A DNA stretch of 5,693 nt, taken from positions 1-5,693 of the forward strand of contig WJXE01000126.1 of NCBI GenBank assembly GCA_009665115.1, read 5' to 3'. The notes below the pieces were generated by a model. It worked only from the letters and a program-made list of their open reading frames with translations. It was not told the origin of the DNA and did not search any database. The DNA comes from Nitrosopumilales archaeon (GTDB taxonomy: Archaea > Thermoproteota > Nitrososphaeria > Nitrososphaerales > Nitrososphaeraceae). Below, in pieces: positions 1 to 5,203 of the stretch. Numbering within the stretch: the first letter of the stretch is position 1; each line of letters opens with the position of its first letter. The translations under genes were made by a program, and so were the position numbers.

Positions 1-127
1 TCTCCACCCTCGGCAGCGAAGAATAATGTTTTTCTTTGATGTGTCCACTATATTCTTGATATAGACCTTCTCTATCAGAAGTACCAGATATTCCTCTGTC
101 ACTCTTGGAAAGATCTACATCAGACAT
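1..127 (-). CDS. hypothetical protein, N-terminal part, cut by left window edge
   Basis: Reading leftward from an ATG at 127-125, the frame stays open for 42 codons to the window edge with no stop. The protein begins MSDVDLSKSDRGISGTSDRE and is hydrophilic and charged, with no signal peptide or membrane helix in the visible part. I do not recognise a family. A TATA-like box (ATTTAAGA on this strand, 170-163) lies about 40 nt upstream of the ATG. That would put transcription start near 140 and leave a short leader of about 13 nt, as is common in these archaea. The gene is divergent from the DUF1326 gene. The open frame is short enough to occur by chance, so confidence rests mainly on the promoter geometry and the protein-like composition. 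Confidence 0.45.
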   Translation of the reverse strand, partial: MSDVDLSKSDRGISGTSDREGLYQEYSGHIKEKHYSSLPRVE

Positions 128-162
128 TATTTTCGTTAGTCGAACTATTGCTATCAGCGCAT

Positions 163-170
163 TCTTAAAT
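163..170 (-). promoter_or_regulatory. TATA-like box for the leftward gene
   Basis: The minus strand reads ATTTAAGA here. Its centre is about 40 nt upstream of the ATG at 127. With the usual archaeal spacing of about 26 nt to the transcription start, the mRNA would begin near 140. The core TTTAAGA recurs in the opposite orientation at 282-288 before the DUF1326 gene. Confidence 0.35.
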
Positions 171-261
171 TTGTGCAATTAGTCCAGATCTAGGTCTATT
201 TTTCAACTATCTGACTTTCCGTACTCCACGCAATCCCTTTATCAATGGCTCACTTTTAGAA

Positions 262-276
262 CTCCCTTCAGGGGAG
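262..276. repeat. small perfect hairpin CTCCC-TTCAG-GGGAG
   Basis: Five-base arms (262-266 and 272-276) pair perfectly around a five-base loop, directly upstream of the presumed TATA element at 281-288. It could be part of a regulator site or chance. There is no U-tract after it, so a terminator is unlikely. Confidence 0.25.
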
Positions 277-280
277 AAAC

Positions 281-288
281 CTTTAAGA
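281..288 (+). promoter_or_regulatory. TATA-like box before the DUF1326 gene
   Basis: CTTTAAGA is preceded by GAAAC, which could act as a purine-rich BRE. With about 26 nt spacing, transcription would start near 311, leaving a leader of about 38 nt to ATG 349. The element overlaps a perfect 10-bp palindrome, TAAGATCTTA (284-293), so a regulator bound there could block TBP. Confidence 0.4.
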
Positions 289-312
289 TCTTAGGATAGA
301 AATGGTGTATCA

Positions 313-331
313 TGAACAACTTAATTGTTCA
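313..331. promoter_or_regulatory. 7-bp inverted repeat, possible operator or hairpin
   Basis: TGAACAA (313-319) and TTGTTCA (325-331) are perfect inverted copies around a CTTAA spacer. The repeat sits at or just after the predicted transcription start and covers the TTG at 325. This is where archaeal repressors often bind. It also argues that translation starts downstream, at ATG 349 or 361. Function is inferred from symmetry and position only. Confidence 0.4.
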
Positions 332-348
332 AACACAATGTAGTGAGA

Positions 349-987
349 ATGACACATAGCATGAGTAACGTACGAGCAGGTTCCGTTTCATGGAAAATCG
401 AAGGAGATTACTTTGAAGCATGCAACTGTCGATCAATATGTCCCTGTATCTTTATGGGAGATCCTGATAATGGTGACTGCCAACATACCATTGCCTGGCA
501 TATTCAGAAGGGACAATATGGACAGACTCGGCTAGATGGACTAAATGCGGCGGGTGTTTTCCATATCCCTGGTAACATGTTCACAGGCCCGAAATGGAAG
601 GCGGCCATTTATCTAGATGAACAGGCAAGTTCAGAACAGGCTGATGCGCTCGGCAAGATCTTCTCTGGTCAAGCTGGTGGATTTTTGGCGAAGGTCGGTA
701 GTCTGATAGGCGAGGTTTTAGGGGTGCGCCGGGCTTCGATTCAATTTGGAGTCGATGGCAAGCGACGCTGGTTGCGCATTCCAAATTCGTTGGAGCTTGA
801 AATCGAGGGATTGGCTGGGAGCGATCCCAATAGGGAATCGCTTATAATCAATCCAGCAATAGCCGTGTCACCTGGCTTCGATCCTGTGATTTCGCATTCA
901 ACCAAATACACCTATCATGACCACGGACTGGAGTGGGATAATTCAAACAAAAATGCATTTTACTCTAAGTTTAGTTACGCTCCATAA
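349..987 (+). CDS. DUF1326 domain-containing protein
   Basis: The predicted 212-aa soluble protein matches the DUF1326 pattern. It has an N-terminal W-x-I-E-G-D-Y-F-E-A block followed by the cysteine cluster CNCRSICPC (Cys25, 27, 31, 33), with another Cys at 44. The C-terminal block has YHDHGLEWDNSNKNAF near residues 189-204. Length fits the family (about 200 aa), so the gene looks complete. The family's biochemical role is unknown; the cysteine cluster suggests metal or redox chemistry. The start is uncertain: the frame is open from TTG 325, but that codon lies inside an inverted repeat, and ATG 349 or ATG 361 both keep the whole domain. I chose 349. Neighbours are a small membrane ORF and a DUF2182 gene downstream, a pairing I know from bacteria. 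Hand-counted G+C is about 53% over 601-780, well above the DUF2182 and antiporter genes, suggesting horizontal acquisition. Confidence 0.92.
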   Translation: MTHSMSNVRAGSVSWKIEGDYFEACNCRSICPCIFMGDPDNGDCQHTIAWHIQKGQYGQTRLDGLNAAGVFHIPGNMFTGPKWKAAIYLDEQASSEQADALGKIFSGQAGGFLAKVGSLIGEVLGVRRASIQFGVDGKRRWLRIPNSLELEIEGLAGSDPNRESLIINPAIAVSPGFDPVISHSTKYTYHDHGLEWDNSNKNAFYSKFSYAP

Positions 988-1057
988 CGATTACAGGCTC
1001 ATGGACTATCACACGTCCTTTTTACATACAACGGTGGAAGATGAATATACTATCTAA

Positions 1058-1234
1058 ATGACCGCTGCCAATACCACCACAGCAAAAGAAAAAGGAATTC
1101 CGAAATGGACCATTAATGCAGCAACTGCAACTGTATGTATGGCTGCCCTCGTAATTTTAGTGGTTTTTCGACAGGTGGTCTCTGTAGCGCATTATTCTTG
1201 TATCGTAGTAGATCAGGAAACTATGGCGAGATGA
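1058..1234 (+). CDS. small single-pass membrane protein, unknown
   Basis: This is a 58-codon ORF starting at ATG. The first 20 residues are polar and Thr/Ala/Lys-rich (MTAANTTTAKEKGIPKW). One strong hydrophobic segment follows at about residues 21-44, then a short tail with a His and a Cys (VAHYSC). The layout of a polar N-terminus, one helix and a short tail resembles small membrane subunits such as CbtB, but the C-terminal histidine motif of CbtB is absent, so I do not assign it. It lies between the DUF1326 and DUF2182 genes on the same strand, 70 nt after the DUF1326 stop. Its stop overlaps a following ATG as ATGA. It could instead be the 5' part of a frameshifted gene continuing into the next ORF, or a chance ORF. 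No good ribosome binding site is visible. Confidence 0.4.
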   Translation: MTAANTTTAKEKGIPKWTINAATATVCMAALVILVVFRQVVSVAHYSCIVVDQETMAR

Positions 1235-1256
1235 CAAGCCGGATGGTCTCGATATC

Positions 1257-1490
1257 GTGACTGCATGCCTAAGACCAAAATCCATATGTGAAGGAAACGA
1301 CGCCTTTCAGCAATTTATTACAAAAAATGCAAACAATAATCAAAGACAAGCCCTAACTATCATATATTCAGGCCACGCCAAAGCAAAAGGCCCCTTCGTA
1401 TTATTTGCAAATACTATAAAAGATGTTCTTGAACGTCAATTTGCGGATATAAATGTCATGATAATAAGGTCTATCTACACACCACGGTAA
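1257..1490 (+). CDS. hypothetical protein, doubtful, GTG start
   Basis: This is a 77-codon ORF with a GTG start. The frame is open from 1212, so 93 codons lack a stop, which is more than expected at this base composition. The product is soluble and polar, with segments such as FQQFITKNANNNQRQ and IKDVLERQFADINVMIIRSI. No family is recognised. There is no ATG before the C-terminal region. The open frame overlaps the end of the 58-aa membrane ORF in a different phase, so both may be halves of one frameshifted gene with an N-terminal helix and a cytoplasmic tail. Its TAA (1488-1490) overlaps the purine-rich site AAAGGAG before the DUF2182 gene, consistent with an operon. Confidence 0.3.
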   Translation: MTACLRPKSICEGNDAFQQFITKNANNNQRQALTIIYSGHAKAKGPFVLFANTIKDVLERQFADINVMIIRSIYTPR

Positions 1491-1495
1491 AGGAG
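1489..1495 (+). promoter_or_regulatory. ribosome binding site of the DUF2182 gene
   Basis: AAAGGAG matches the anti-Shine-Dalgarno consensus. It is 13 nt before ATG 1509, somewhat longer than the ideal spacing. A leadered start fits a gene inside an operon rather than one with its own leaderless promoter. Confidence 0.4.
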
Positions 1496-1508
1496 TGGTA
1501 AGATCACC

Positions 1509-2501
1509 ATGGTATTAAAGTTGAACAAAGTCCAAAAGATTATTCTAATTTTTCTAATTTTAACATCGGCAGGGTCGTGGTTGTTGCTTAGTAGACAATC
1601 TGATGCTGGTAATAATAATGTCATGATGAGGGCAATGATGCTATACGATCCACTAGCAATTTCTTTATTCACTGCAAGCTGGACAGTTGGCATGGCTGCG
1701 ATGATGTTTCCGGCTATAACACCTATGGCTTTGCTGTATAATCGACTCATTGGTGGAGGGGACAATACTACGCAAAGGCAAAAACAAACAGATGAAAATT
1801 TGATGTCAGAAGAAAAACCGAAATATAATAATAAAAAATCTGTTTCGCTTAAACTGACTCTGTTTGTAACCTGCTACCTTGTAGTATGGGCATTGACAGG
1901 AGTTGCACTTCTTCTAGGATGGTCGATTCCTATGAATTCACTTTTGGATGGAAATGGAAAACAACAGCAATTGGTTGATACTATTTTTGGAGTTGTATTA
2001 ATTTTATCTGGCTTATATCAATTCAGTCCATTAAAGACAAAGTGTCTCGGTTACTGTGAATCTCCAATGAGTTTCTTTATGAGAAGATGGCGAAACGGGA
2101 TATGGGGAGCAGTCAGAATGGGTGCATATCATGGCCTTTACTGCCTTGGATGCTGTTGGCCATATTTTCTCTTGATGGTTGCTTTAGGATGGATGAACTT
2201 GCTATGGATGGGACTGTTTGCTGCAATAATTTTTGGAGAGAAAATTTGGTCACGGTATGGTATTTGGGTTGCAAGAATAACAGGTACGGGATTTGTCATT
2301 ACCGGATTATTTACGATGGTAGGAATAATCACTCTACAGAATAATGTCACCGTTAATAACATGCAGGGTAGTAGCAGTAGCAGTGGTAGCGGCATTAGTA
2401 GTGAGAATATACAGGATAGCAAATCCAATGATAGCAATATGAAGGGAATGAGCTTTATCACAGTTAGTCACGATAGTAACGAAAGCCATTTGACCATTTA
2501 A
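1509..2501 (+). CDS. DUF2182 family integral membrane protein, predicted metal-binding
   Basis: The 330-aa protein has the DUF2182 hallmarks in order: W-x2-G-M-A-A-M-M-F-P-A near residues 58-69, YQFSPLKTKCLGYC (170-183), WRNGIWGAVRMGAYHGLYCLGCCW (194-217) and WMNLLWMGLFAAIIFGEK (228-245). Hydrophobic segments lie at about 10-28, 48-78, 115-137, 157-172, 205-226, 229-243 and 256-276. Cys179, 183, 212, 215 and 216 with His208 could bind a metal. The family (COG5486) is described as predicted metal-binding, but its substrate and reaction are unknown. Two features are unusual: a hydrophilic Lys/Gln/Asn-rich insert at about 84-112 between the first motif and the next helix, and a polar tail from about 280 to 330 with a serine/glycine stretch (287-298) encoded by AGTAGC-type repeats. 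It probably acts with the DUF1326 protein encoded upstream. ATG 1509 is the first start and is preceded by AAAGGAG. Confidence 0.93.
   Translation: MVLKLNKVQKIILIFLILTSAGSWLLLSRQSDAGNNNVMMRAMMLYDPLAISLFTASWTVGMAAMMFPAITPMALLYNRLIGGGDNTTQRQKQTDENLMSEEKPKYNNKKSVSLKLTLFVTCYLVVWALTGVALLLGWSIPMNSLLDGNGKQQQLVDTIFGVVLILSGLYQFSPLKTKCLGYCESPMSFFMRRWRNGIWGAVRMGAYHGLYCLGCCWPYFLLMVALGWMNLLWMGLFAAIIFGEKIWSRYGIWVARITGTGFVITGLFTMVGIITLQNNVTVNNMQGSSSSSGSGISSENIQDSKSNDSNMKGMSFITVSHDSNESHLTI
2369..2400 (+). repeat. short AGTAGC-type low-complexity tract
   Basis: Degenerate repeats of AGTAGC/GGTAGC encode the Ser/Gly-rich linker in the C-terminal tail of the DUF2182 protein. Such tracts can expand or shrink by slippage. 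A multiple-of-three unit would change linker length without breaking the frame. Confidence 0.5.
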
Positions 2502-2699
2502 CTGTAAGCGCAGATATAGACGTCAACGATGGAATAATAGAATAGTAGCTGCATTATTAGATGTCGTTGCTTTAGTAACGACTTTCAAATTCTGCTTGTA
2601 GCACGTAGTGGTTACGCTAATCAATGGGACTGTTTATGGAACAGCTAAATGAGTTAGCAAGCTATCATCACCTGCTGTAAGATATCCAATTAATCTTAA
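2502..2699. other. non-coding stretch after the DUF2182 gene
   Basis: I find no supportable gene here. One plus-strand frame (2494-2598) is open and basic (KRRYRRQRWNNR, then a hydrophobic run). It has no start codon, stops at 2599 and has further stops at 2650 and 2701, close to the chance rate. No strong terminator hairpin follows the DUF2182 stop. Confidence 0.4.
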
Positions 2700-2999
2700 A
2701 TAACGAGGTCCTTAACTCCCGAGATAAAACTACTGTATTTAATGGTCCTAAGCCTAAACTACAAAGATGCAGGTAAACCCGTATGCACACATACTATTTC
2801 TGGTGAAACTAGGTAAGATTTATTAGAAAACGCAAAGAAAGGCAAGGAGTGTCAGTAACGCTCGACCCTGTCAAAAAGCGGGACATGGTATCTATGCGTT
2901 CTACTGACTAAAAGTCAGCCAACACACGTTTTACAAGCAAAAGATTTTTTACGCGAACAAATTCTACCCAGTAGAAACCGACGTATTAACATACGTTTA

Positions 3000-3263
3000 A
3001 TGCGGGACTTGAACCCCGATAAATGCTGGTCATGCAATCGCAATTATCATTTAGACAACATTTACGAACATTTTCATAAACAAGCTAACAGTGAGCCTAA
3101 TCTGTTTGTGATAGCACAGTACGAGGACAATGTTTTTGAGTATAGAAGTGAAGCTGGAGCCATGGGTCGCGCGAGTAAAGACGGCCTGAAATGTTTGGAC
3201 AGAATAATTGAATCCTTGGAGCCAGATATCGTTTCGAGTATACAAAAGCTATTCATGGAATGA
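3000..3263 (+). CDS. hypothetical protein with CxxC zinc-knuckle-like motif
   Basis: This is an 87-aa ORF with an ATG start. The N-terminus carries CWSCNRNYH (Cys9, Cys12, His17) followed by HFH (His24, His26), a spacing compatible with one structural zinc site. The rest is soluble, with a mixed middle (LFVIAQYEDNVFEYRSEAG) and a helical end (CLDRIIESLEPDIVSSIQKL). No known family is recognised. It may be a free-standing small protein, or the surviving middle of a larger broken gene: the same frame is open 47 codons upstream of the ATG with no better start, and 62 codons beyond the TGA. No clear ribosome binding site or TATA box sits at the expected distance. It is isolated, more than 490 nt from the DUF2182 gene and more than 700 nt from the antiporter gene. 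Confidence 0.45.
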   Translation: MRDLNPDKCWSCNRNYHLDNIYEHFHKQANSEPNLFVIAQYEDNVFEYRSEAGAMGRASKDGLKCLDRIIESLEPDIVSSIQKLFME

Positions 3264-3394
3264 GAGAGAATAAGAATCAAATTTGATAATGAACTCAAAA
3301 GGGAATTGAAAACAACGATTGTTGGGATAGAAGATGGCTATTTTGCTGGCAAATGTGATTACGAACGGAATTTACCAAAGAGATTTAATCGTAG

Positions 3395-3439
3395 TAGAAT
3401 GTCCCGACTTTTTACAGTAGAAATATGTCCCGTAGACTT
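3395..3439 (+). repeat. imperfect direct repeat containing ATGTCCCG
   Basis: TAGAATGTCCCGACTT (3395-3410) recurs as TAGAAATATGTCCCGTAGACTT (3418-3439). The second copy has small insertions around the common ATGTCCCG. The copies fall in different phases of the decayed frame, so they do not encode a protein repeat. They may be a duplicated site or chance. Confidence 0.3.
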
Positions 3440-3452
3440 GACAGAATCATAA

Positions 3453-3622
3453 TTTAATCCCGTTTGTGATCTGCTCGAAACTATGATTCATAAATGCTTT
3501 ATCATATTATAGGTTAACTGGCGAAACCGCTGCGCGCAGGGTGATAAACTTAACATAATCAATGTGAGCGAGACGTCTATTCTTTTACAGTGACCCCTGT
3601 GAGTTATGCATTATCCTTCTAA
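3453..3622. other. non-coding stretch with inverted repeats
   Basis: No supportable gene is seen. The notable content is a perfect GC-rich palindrome, CTGCGCGCAG (3530-3539), in A+T-rich DNA. It lies between inverted 7-mers TTTATCA (3498-3504) and TGATAAA (3542-3548). GGTT/AACC (3512-3515, 3525-3528) could form a further short stem inside. This could be a protein-binding site or a small structured RNA, with no family match. Confidence 0.3.
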
Positions 3623-3791
3623 AAAAAGGCATCAAATATCAATCTAATTGAAAAATATCTAGAATGTACTAGAGTTTGGAACTGCATCTCCTCGCATTCT
3701 CGAGTTACCTCTAGTAGCATTCCAGGCGAATCCAGATAGCAACATTCATGCGGTTATGCAAGTTTTAAGCAGATATGACGACGATTTTTAA
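3623..3791 (+). pseudogene. frameshifted gene remnant, C-terminal part
   Basis: Two adjoining frames read like one protein. From 3623, one frame gives KKASNINLIEKYLECTRV. Overlapping from 3663, a second gives EFGTASPRILELPLVAFQAN and then PDSNIHAVMQVLSRYDDDF before TAA 3789-3791. The second piece has a natural amphipathic composition and no stop for 42 codons. A single indel near 3665-3680 would join them. Neither piece has a suitable start, so this looks like the end of a gene whose 5' part has decayed. Family unknown. Support is composition only. Confidence 0.35.
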
Positions 3792-3911
3792 GATACATAA
3801 AGGAAAGGTCTCCCAAAAATAATTGACTACTGAGTTCGGCCAATATGCCAGAAAATGCACAAAACCCGTAGCCGGTGCCCACACAGGTGGTGTTTAGATT
3901 GAAATAGAAAC

Positions 3912-3931
3912 CCTGTCGGTAACGACACAGG
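3912..3931 (+). ncRNA. hairpin with GNRA-type loop upstream of the antiporter gene
   Basis: CCTG-TCG-GTAA-CGA-CA-CAGG can fold as a 7-bp stem with a two-base bulge, closed by a GUAA tetraloop. It lies about 20 nt upstream of the likely TATA box of the antiporter gene, so it would not be in that gene's leader. It may be the end of an upstream transcript, a DNA-binding site or chance. There is no U-tract after it. Confidence 0.2.
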
Positions 3932-3948
3932 AGTGATCAAAACAAAGA

Positions 3949-3958
3949 GATAAAATAA
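3949..3958 (+). promoter_or_regulatory. TATA box of the antiporter gene
   Basis: GATAAAATAA lies about 38 nt before the TTG start at 3992. The usual spacing puts transcription start near 3981 and gives a nearly leaderless mRNA with about 11 nt of 5' leader. Confidence 0.45.
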
Positions 3959-3991
3959 TGTTACATTCAGCTATTTTGGTAAGAATCGTAA

Positions 3992-5182
3992 TTGGATTTT
4001 GACAATAGTGATATTCATGGAAAATTATCAAAATCCAGTGTATTATACTTTCTTGTTCTATTTGCACCAATGGCATTAGTATTAGAATTTACTCATTCTG
4101 AACCCCTCTTAATTTTCATTTTTGCAGCTATTGCGTTGATTCCCCTTGCAAAGTTAATAGGTGATTCAACTGAGCATCTGGCAATACATTACGGCACAAC
4201 CATAGCTTCTTTGCTCAATGTGACTTTTGGTAACGCTGCCGAAATTATAATAGGAATAGTTGCTTTATCTGCAGGATTAGTAAATCTAGTAAAAGCATCC
4301 ATAATAGGTTCCATTATTGGCAATATACTCTTAATTTTTGGATTGAGTCTTGTTGTAGGGGGTCTAAAGCAGAAAGAACAATTTTTCAATAAGGAGAATA
4401 CAAGCTACCAGTCCTCAATGTTGTTCTTGGCAATAATCGGATTGGCAGTTCCTACTATTTTATCCATTACTGTATCAAATCCAACAACAGAAGTAAGTTT
4501 AGTAGAAGGGCAAGGGAACATTCAATTCATTAGCGATGTTCTTGCATTTGTATTACTAGGAGTATACATAGCCAGCATAATATTTACATTTGTTACTCAT
4601 AAACACTTATTTGCAATTCCTTCAATGGAAAGGGAAGAAGTGAATGGACGAAGAAGAGGAATTGAGGGTAACAAGCTTTACAAGGATATAGACAATCAAC
4701 GACAACACTCCGATGATTCGCATTGGAGCAAGAAAAAATCTATCCTACTGCTTGGAGCCGGTGTGATTGGGGTTGTTCTGGTGAGCGAAGTATTGGTTAG
4801 CTCTGTAGAATTGACAATTAAAAAATTTGGATTTGGTGAAATGTTCGTTGGTGCAATTATCGTAGGTATAGTAGGAAATGCTGCAGAACATAGTAGCGCA
4901 ATTCTGCTTGCAAGAAGAGGTAAACTTGATTTATCAATAGGAATTGCAGCTGGTTCTGGAACACAAGTAGCCATTTTTGTAGTTCCAATACTTGTAATAA
5001 CCGGAATCGTTCTTAATAGACCATTTAACCTAGTCTTCACAATTTATGAACTGGCTATGGTTTTTCTTGCAGCATTAATATTGAACTTGATTGCGCATGA
5101 TGGGAAGAGTAACTGGTTTGAAGGAATCATGCTAACTGCGGTATACATTATGATCGCTGTTGGATTTTTCTTTATACGATAA
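3992..5182 (+). CDS. Ca2+/H+ antiporter, CaxA/CAX family
   Basis: The 396-aa polytopic membrane protein belongs to the CaCA superfamily and should expel Ca2+ (possibly other divalent cations) in exchange for protons. It shows the two inverted repeats. The first has GNAAEIIIGIVAL (80-92, Glu84) and GSIIGN (106-111). The second has SEVLVSSVE (265-273) and GNAAEH (295-300, Glu299), followed by GSGTQVAIFVVPIL (321-334). The two Glu residues in the GNxxE motifs are the expected cation ligands. About 11 membrane segments are visible, with a charged loop (about 211-248) between the halves. Length is typical for the family (350-420 aa), so it looks intact. A stop (TAA 3989-3991) lies directly before TTG 3992, and no other start precedes the first helix, so TTG is the start. 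It is a single-gene unit with its own TATA box; the decayed region lies upstream. Confidence 0.95.
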   Translation: MDFDNSDIHGKLSKSSVLYFLVLFAPMALVLEFTHSEPLLIFIFAAIALIPLAKLIGDSTEHLAIHYGTTIASLLNVTFGNAAEIIIGIVALSAGLVNLVKASIIGSIIGNILLIFGLSLVVGGLKQKEQFFNKENTSYQSSMLFLAIIGLAVPTILSITVSNPTTEVSLVEGQGNIQFISDVLAFVLLGVYIASIIFTFVTHKHLFAIPSMEREEVNGRRRGIEGNKLYKDIDNQRQHSDDSHWSKKKSILLLGAGVIGVVLVSEVLVSSVELTIKKFGFGEMFVGAIIVGIVGNAAEHSSAILLARRGKLDLSIGIAAGSGTQVAIFVVPILVITGIVLNRPFNLVFTIYELAMVFLAALILNLIAHDGKSNWFEGIMLTAVYIMIAVGFFFIR

Positions 5183-5203
5183 AGCCTTGCGTCAACAAAT
5201 AAT

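Larger units (their letters stand above)
2700..3452 (+). pseudogene. decayed gene, one frame with three stops
   Basis: One frame runs 251 codons from the TAA at 2697 to the TAA at 3450 with only three internal stops: TAA 2814, TAA 2856 and TGA 3261. At roughly 60% A+T, random sequence would give a stop about every 15-16 codons, so about 16 would be expected. The translated pieces look protein-like: SLNYKDAGKPVCTHTISGET, then DLLENAKKGKECQ, then AKDFLREQILPSRNRRINIR leading into the zinc-knuckle-like ORF at 3000. After TGA 3261 come 62 further codons beginning ERIRIKFDNELKRELKTTIV. I read this as one former gene of about 250 codons with nonsense mutations. The family is not recognised. The 3000-3263 segment may still be expressed. 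Confidence 0.4.

Noticed and set aside
1058..1234. CbtB-like cobalt transporter subunit
   Set aside because: One membrane helix and the size fit, but the C-terminal histidine-rich motif of CbtB is absent and no CbtA partner is present.
2138..2461. Minus-strand ORF of 107 codons inside the DUF2182 gene
   Set aside because: Shadow of a clearly conserved membrane protein on the plus strand; Leu/Pro-rich composition is typical of antisense reading.
2503..2598. Basic-then-hydrophobic open stretch after the DUF2182 gene
   Set aside because: No start codon, only 32 codons before TAG 2599, and later stops at the chance rate.
3004..3017. T-arm-like sequence (reverse complement GGGGTTCAAGTCCC) suggesting a minus-strand tRNA
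   Set aside because: Only three T-stem pairs form, and no matching acceptor stem or anticodon arm is found at the required distance; the bases encode the start of the 87-aa ORF.
3261..3263. TGA as a selenocysteine codon
   Set aside because: Thaumarchaea are not known to use selenocysteine, no SECIS-like hairpin is evident, and other stops in the same frame point to decay.
3823..3897. 24-codon TTG ORF (TTEFGQYARKCTKPVAGAHT) before the antiporter promoter
   Set aside because: It looks protein-like but is too short, lacks an ATG and has no ribosome binding site; at most another remnant of the decayed region.
3958..4002. Short upstream ORF (MLHSAILVRIVIGF) overlapping the antiporter start
   Set aside because: Its ATG lies within the predicted TATA box, so it would not be transcribed if that promoter is used; it is too short to support on its own.
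4696..5040. Minus-strand ORF of 114 codons inside the antiporter gene
   Set aside because: The opposite strand carries the conserved second antiporter repeat; the minus reading is a Pro/Thr/Ile-rich shadow.
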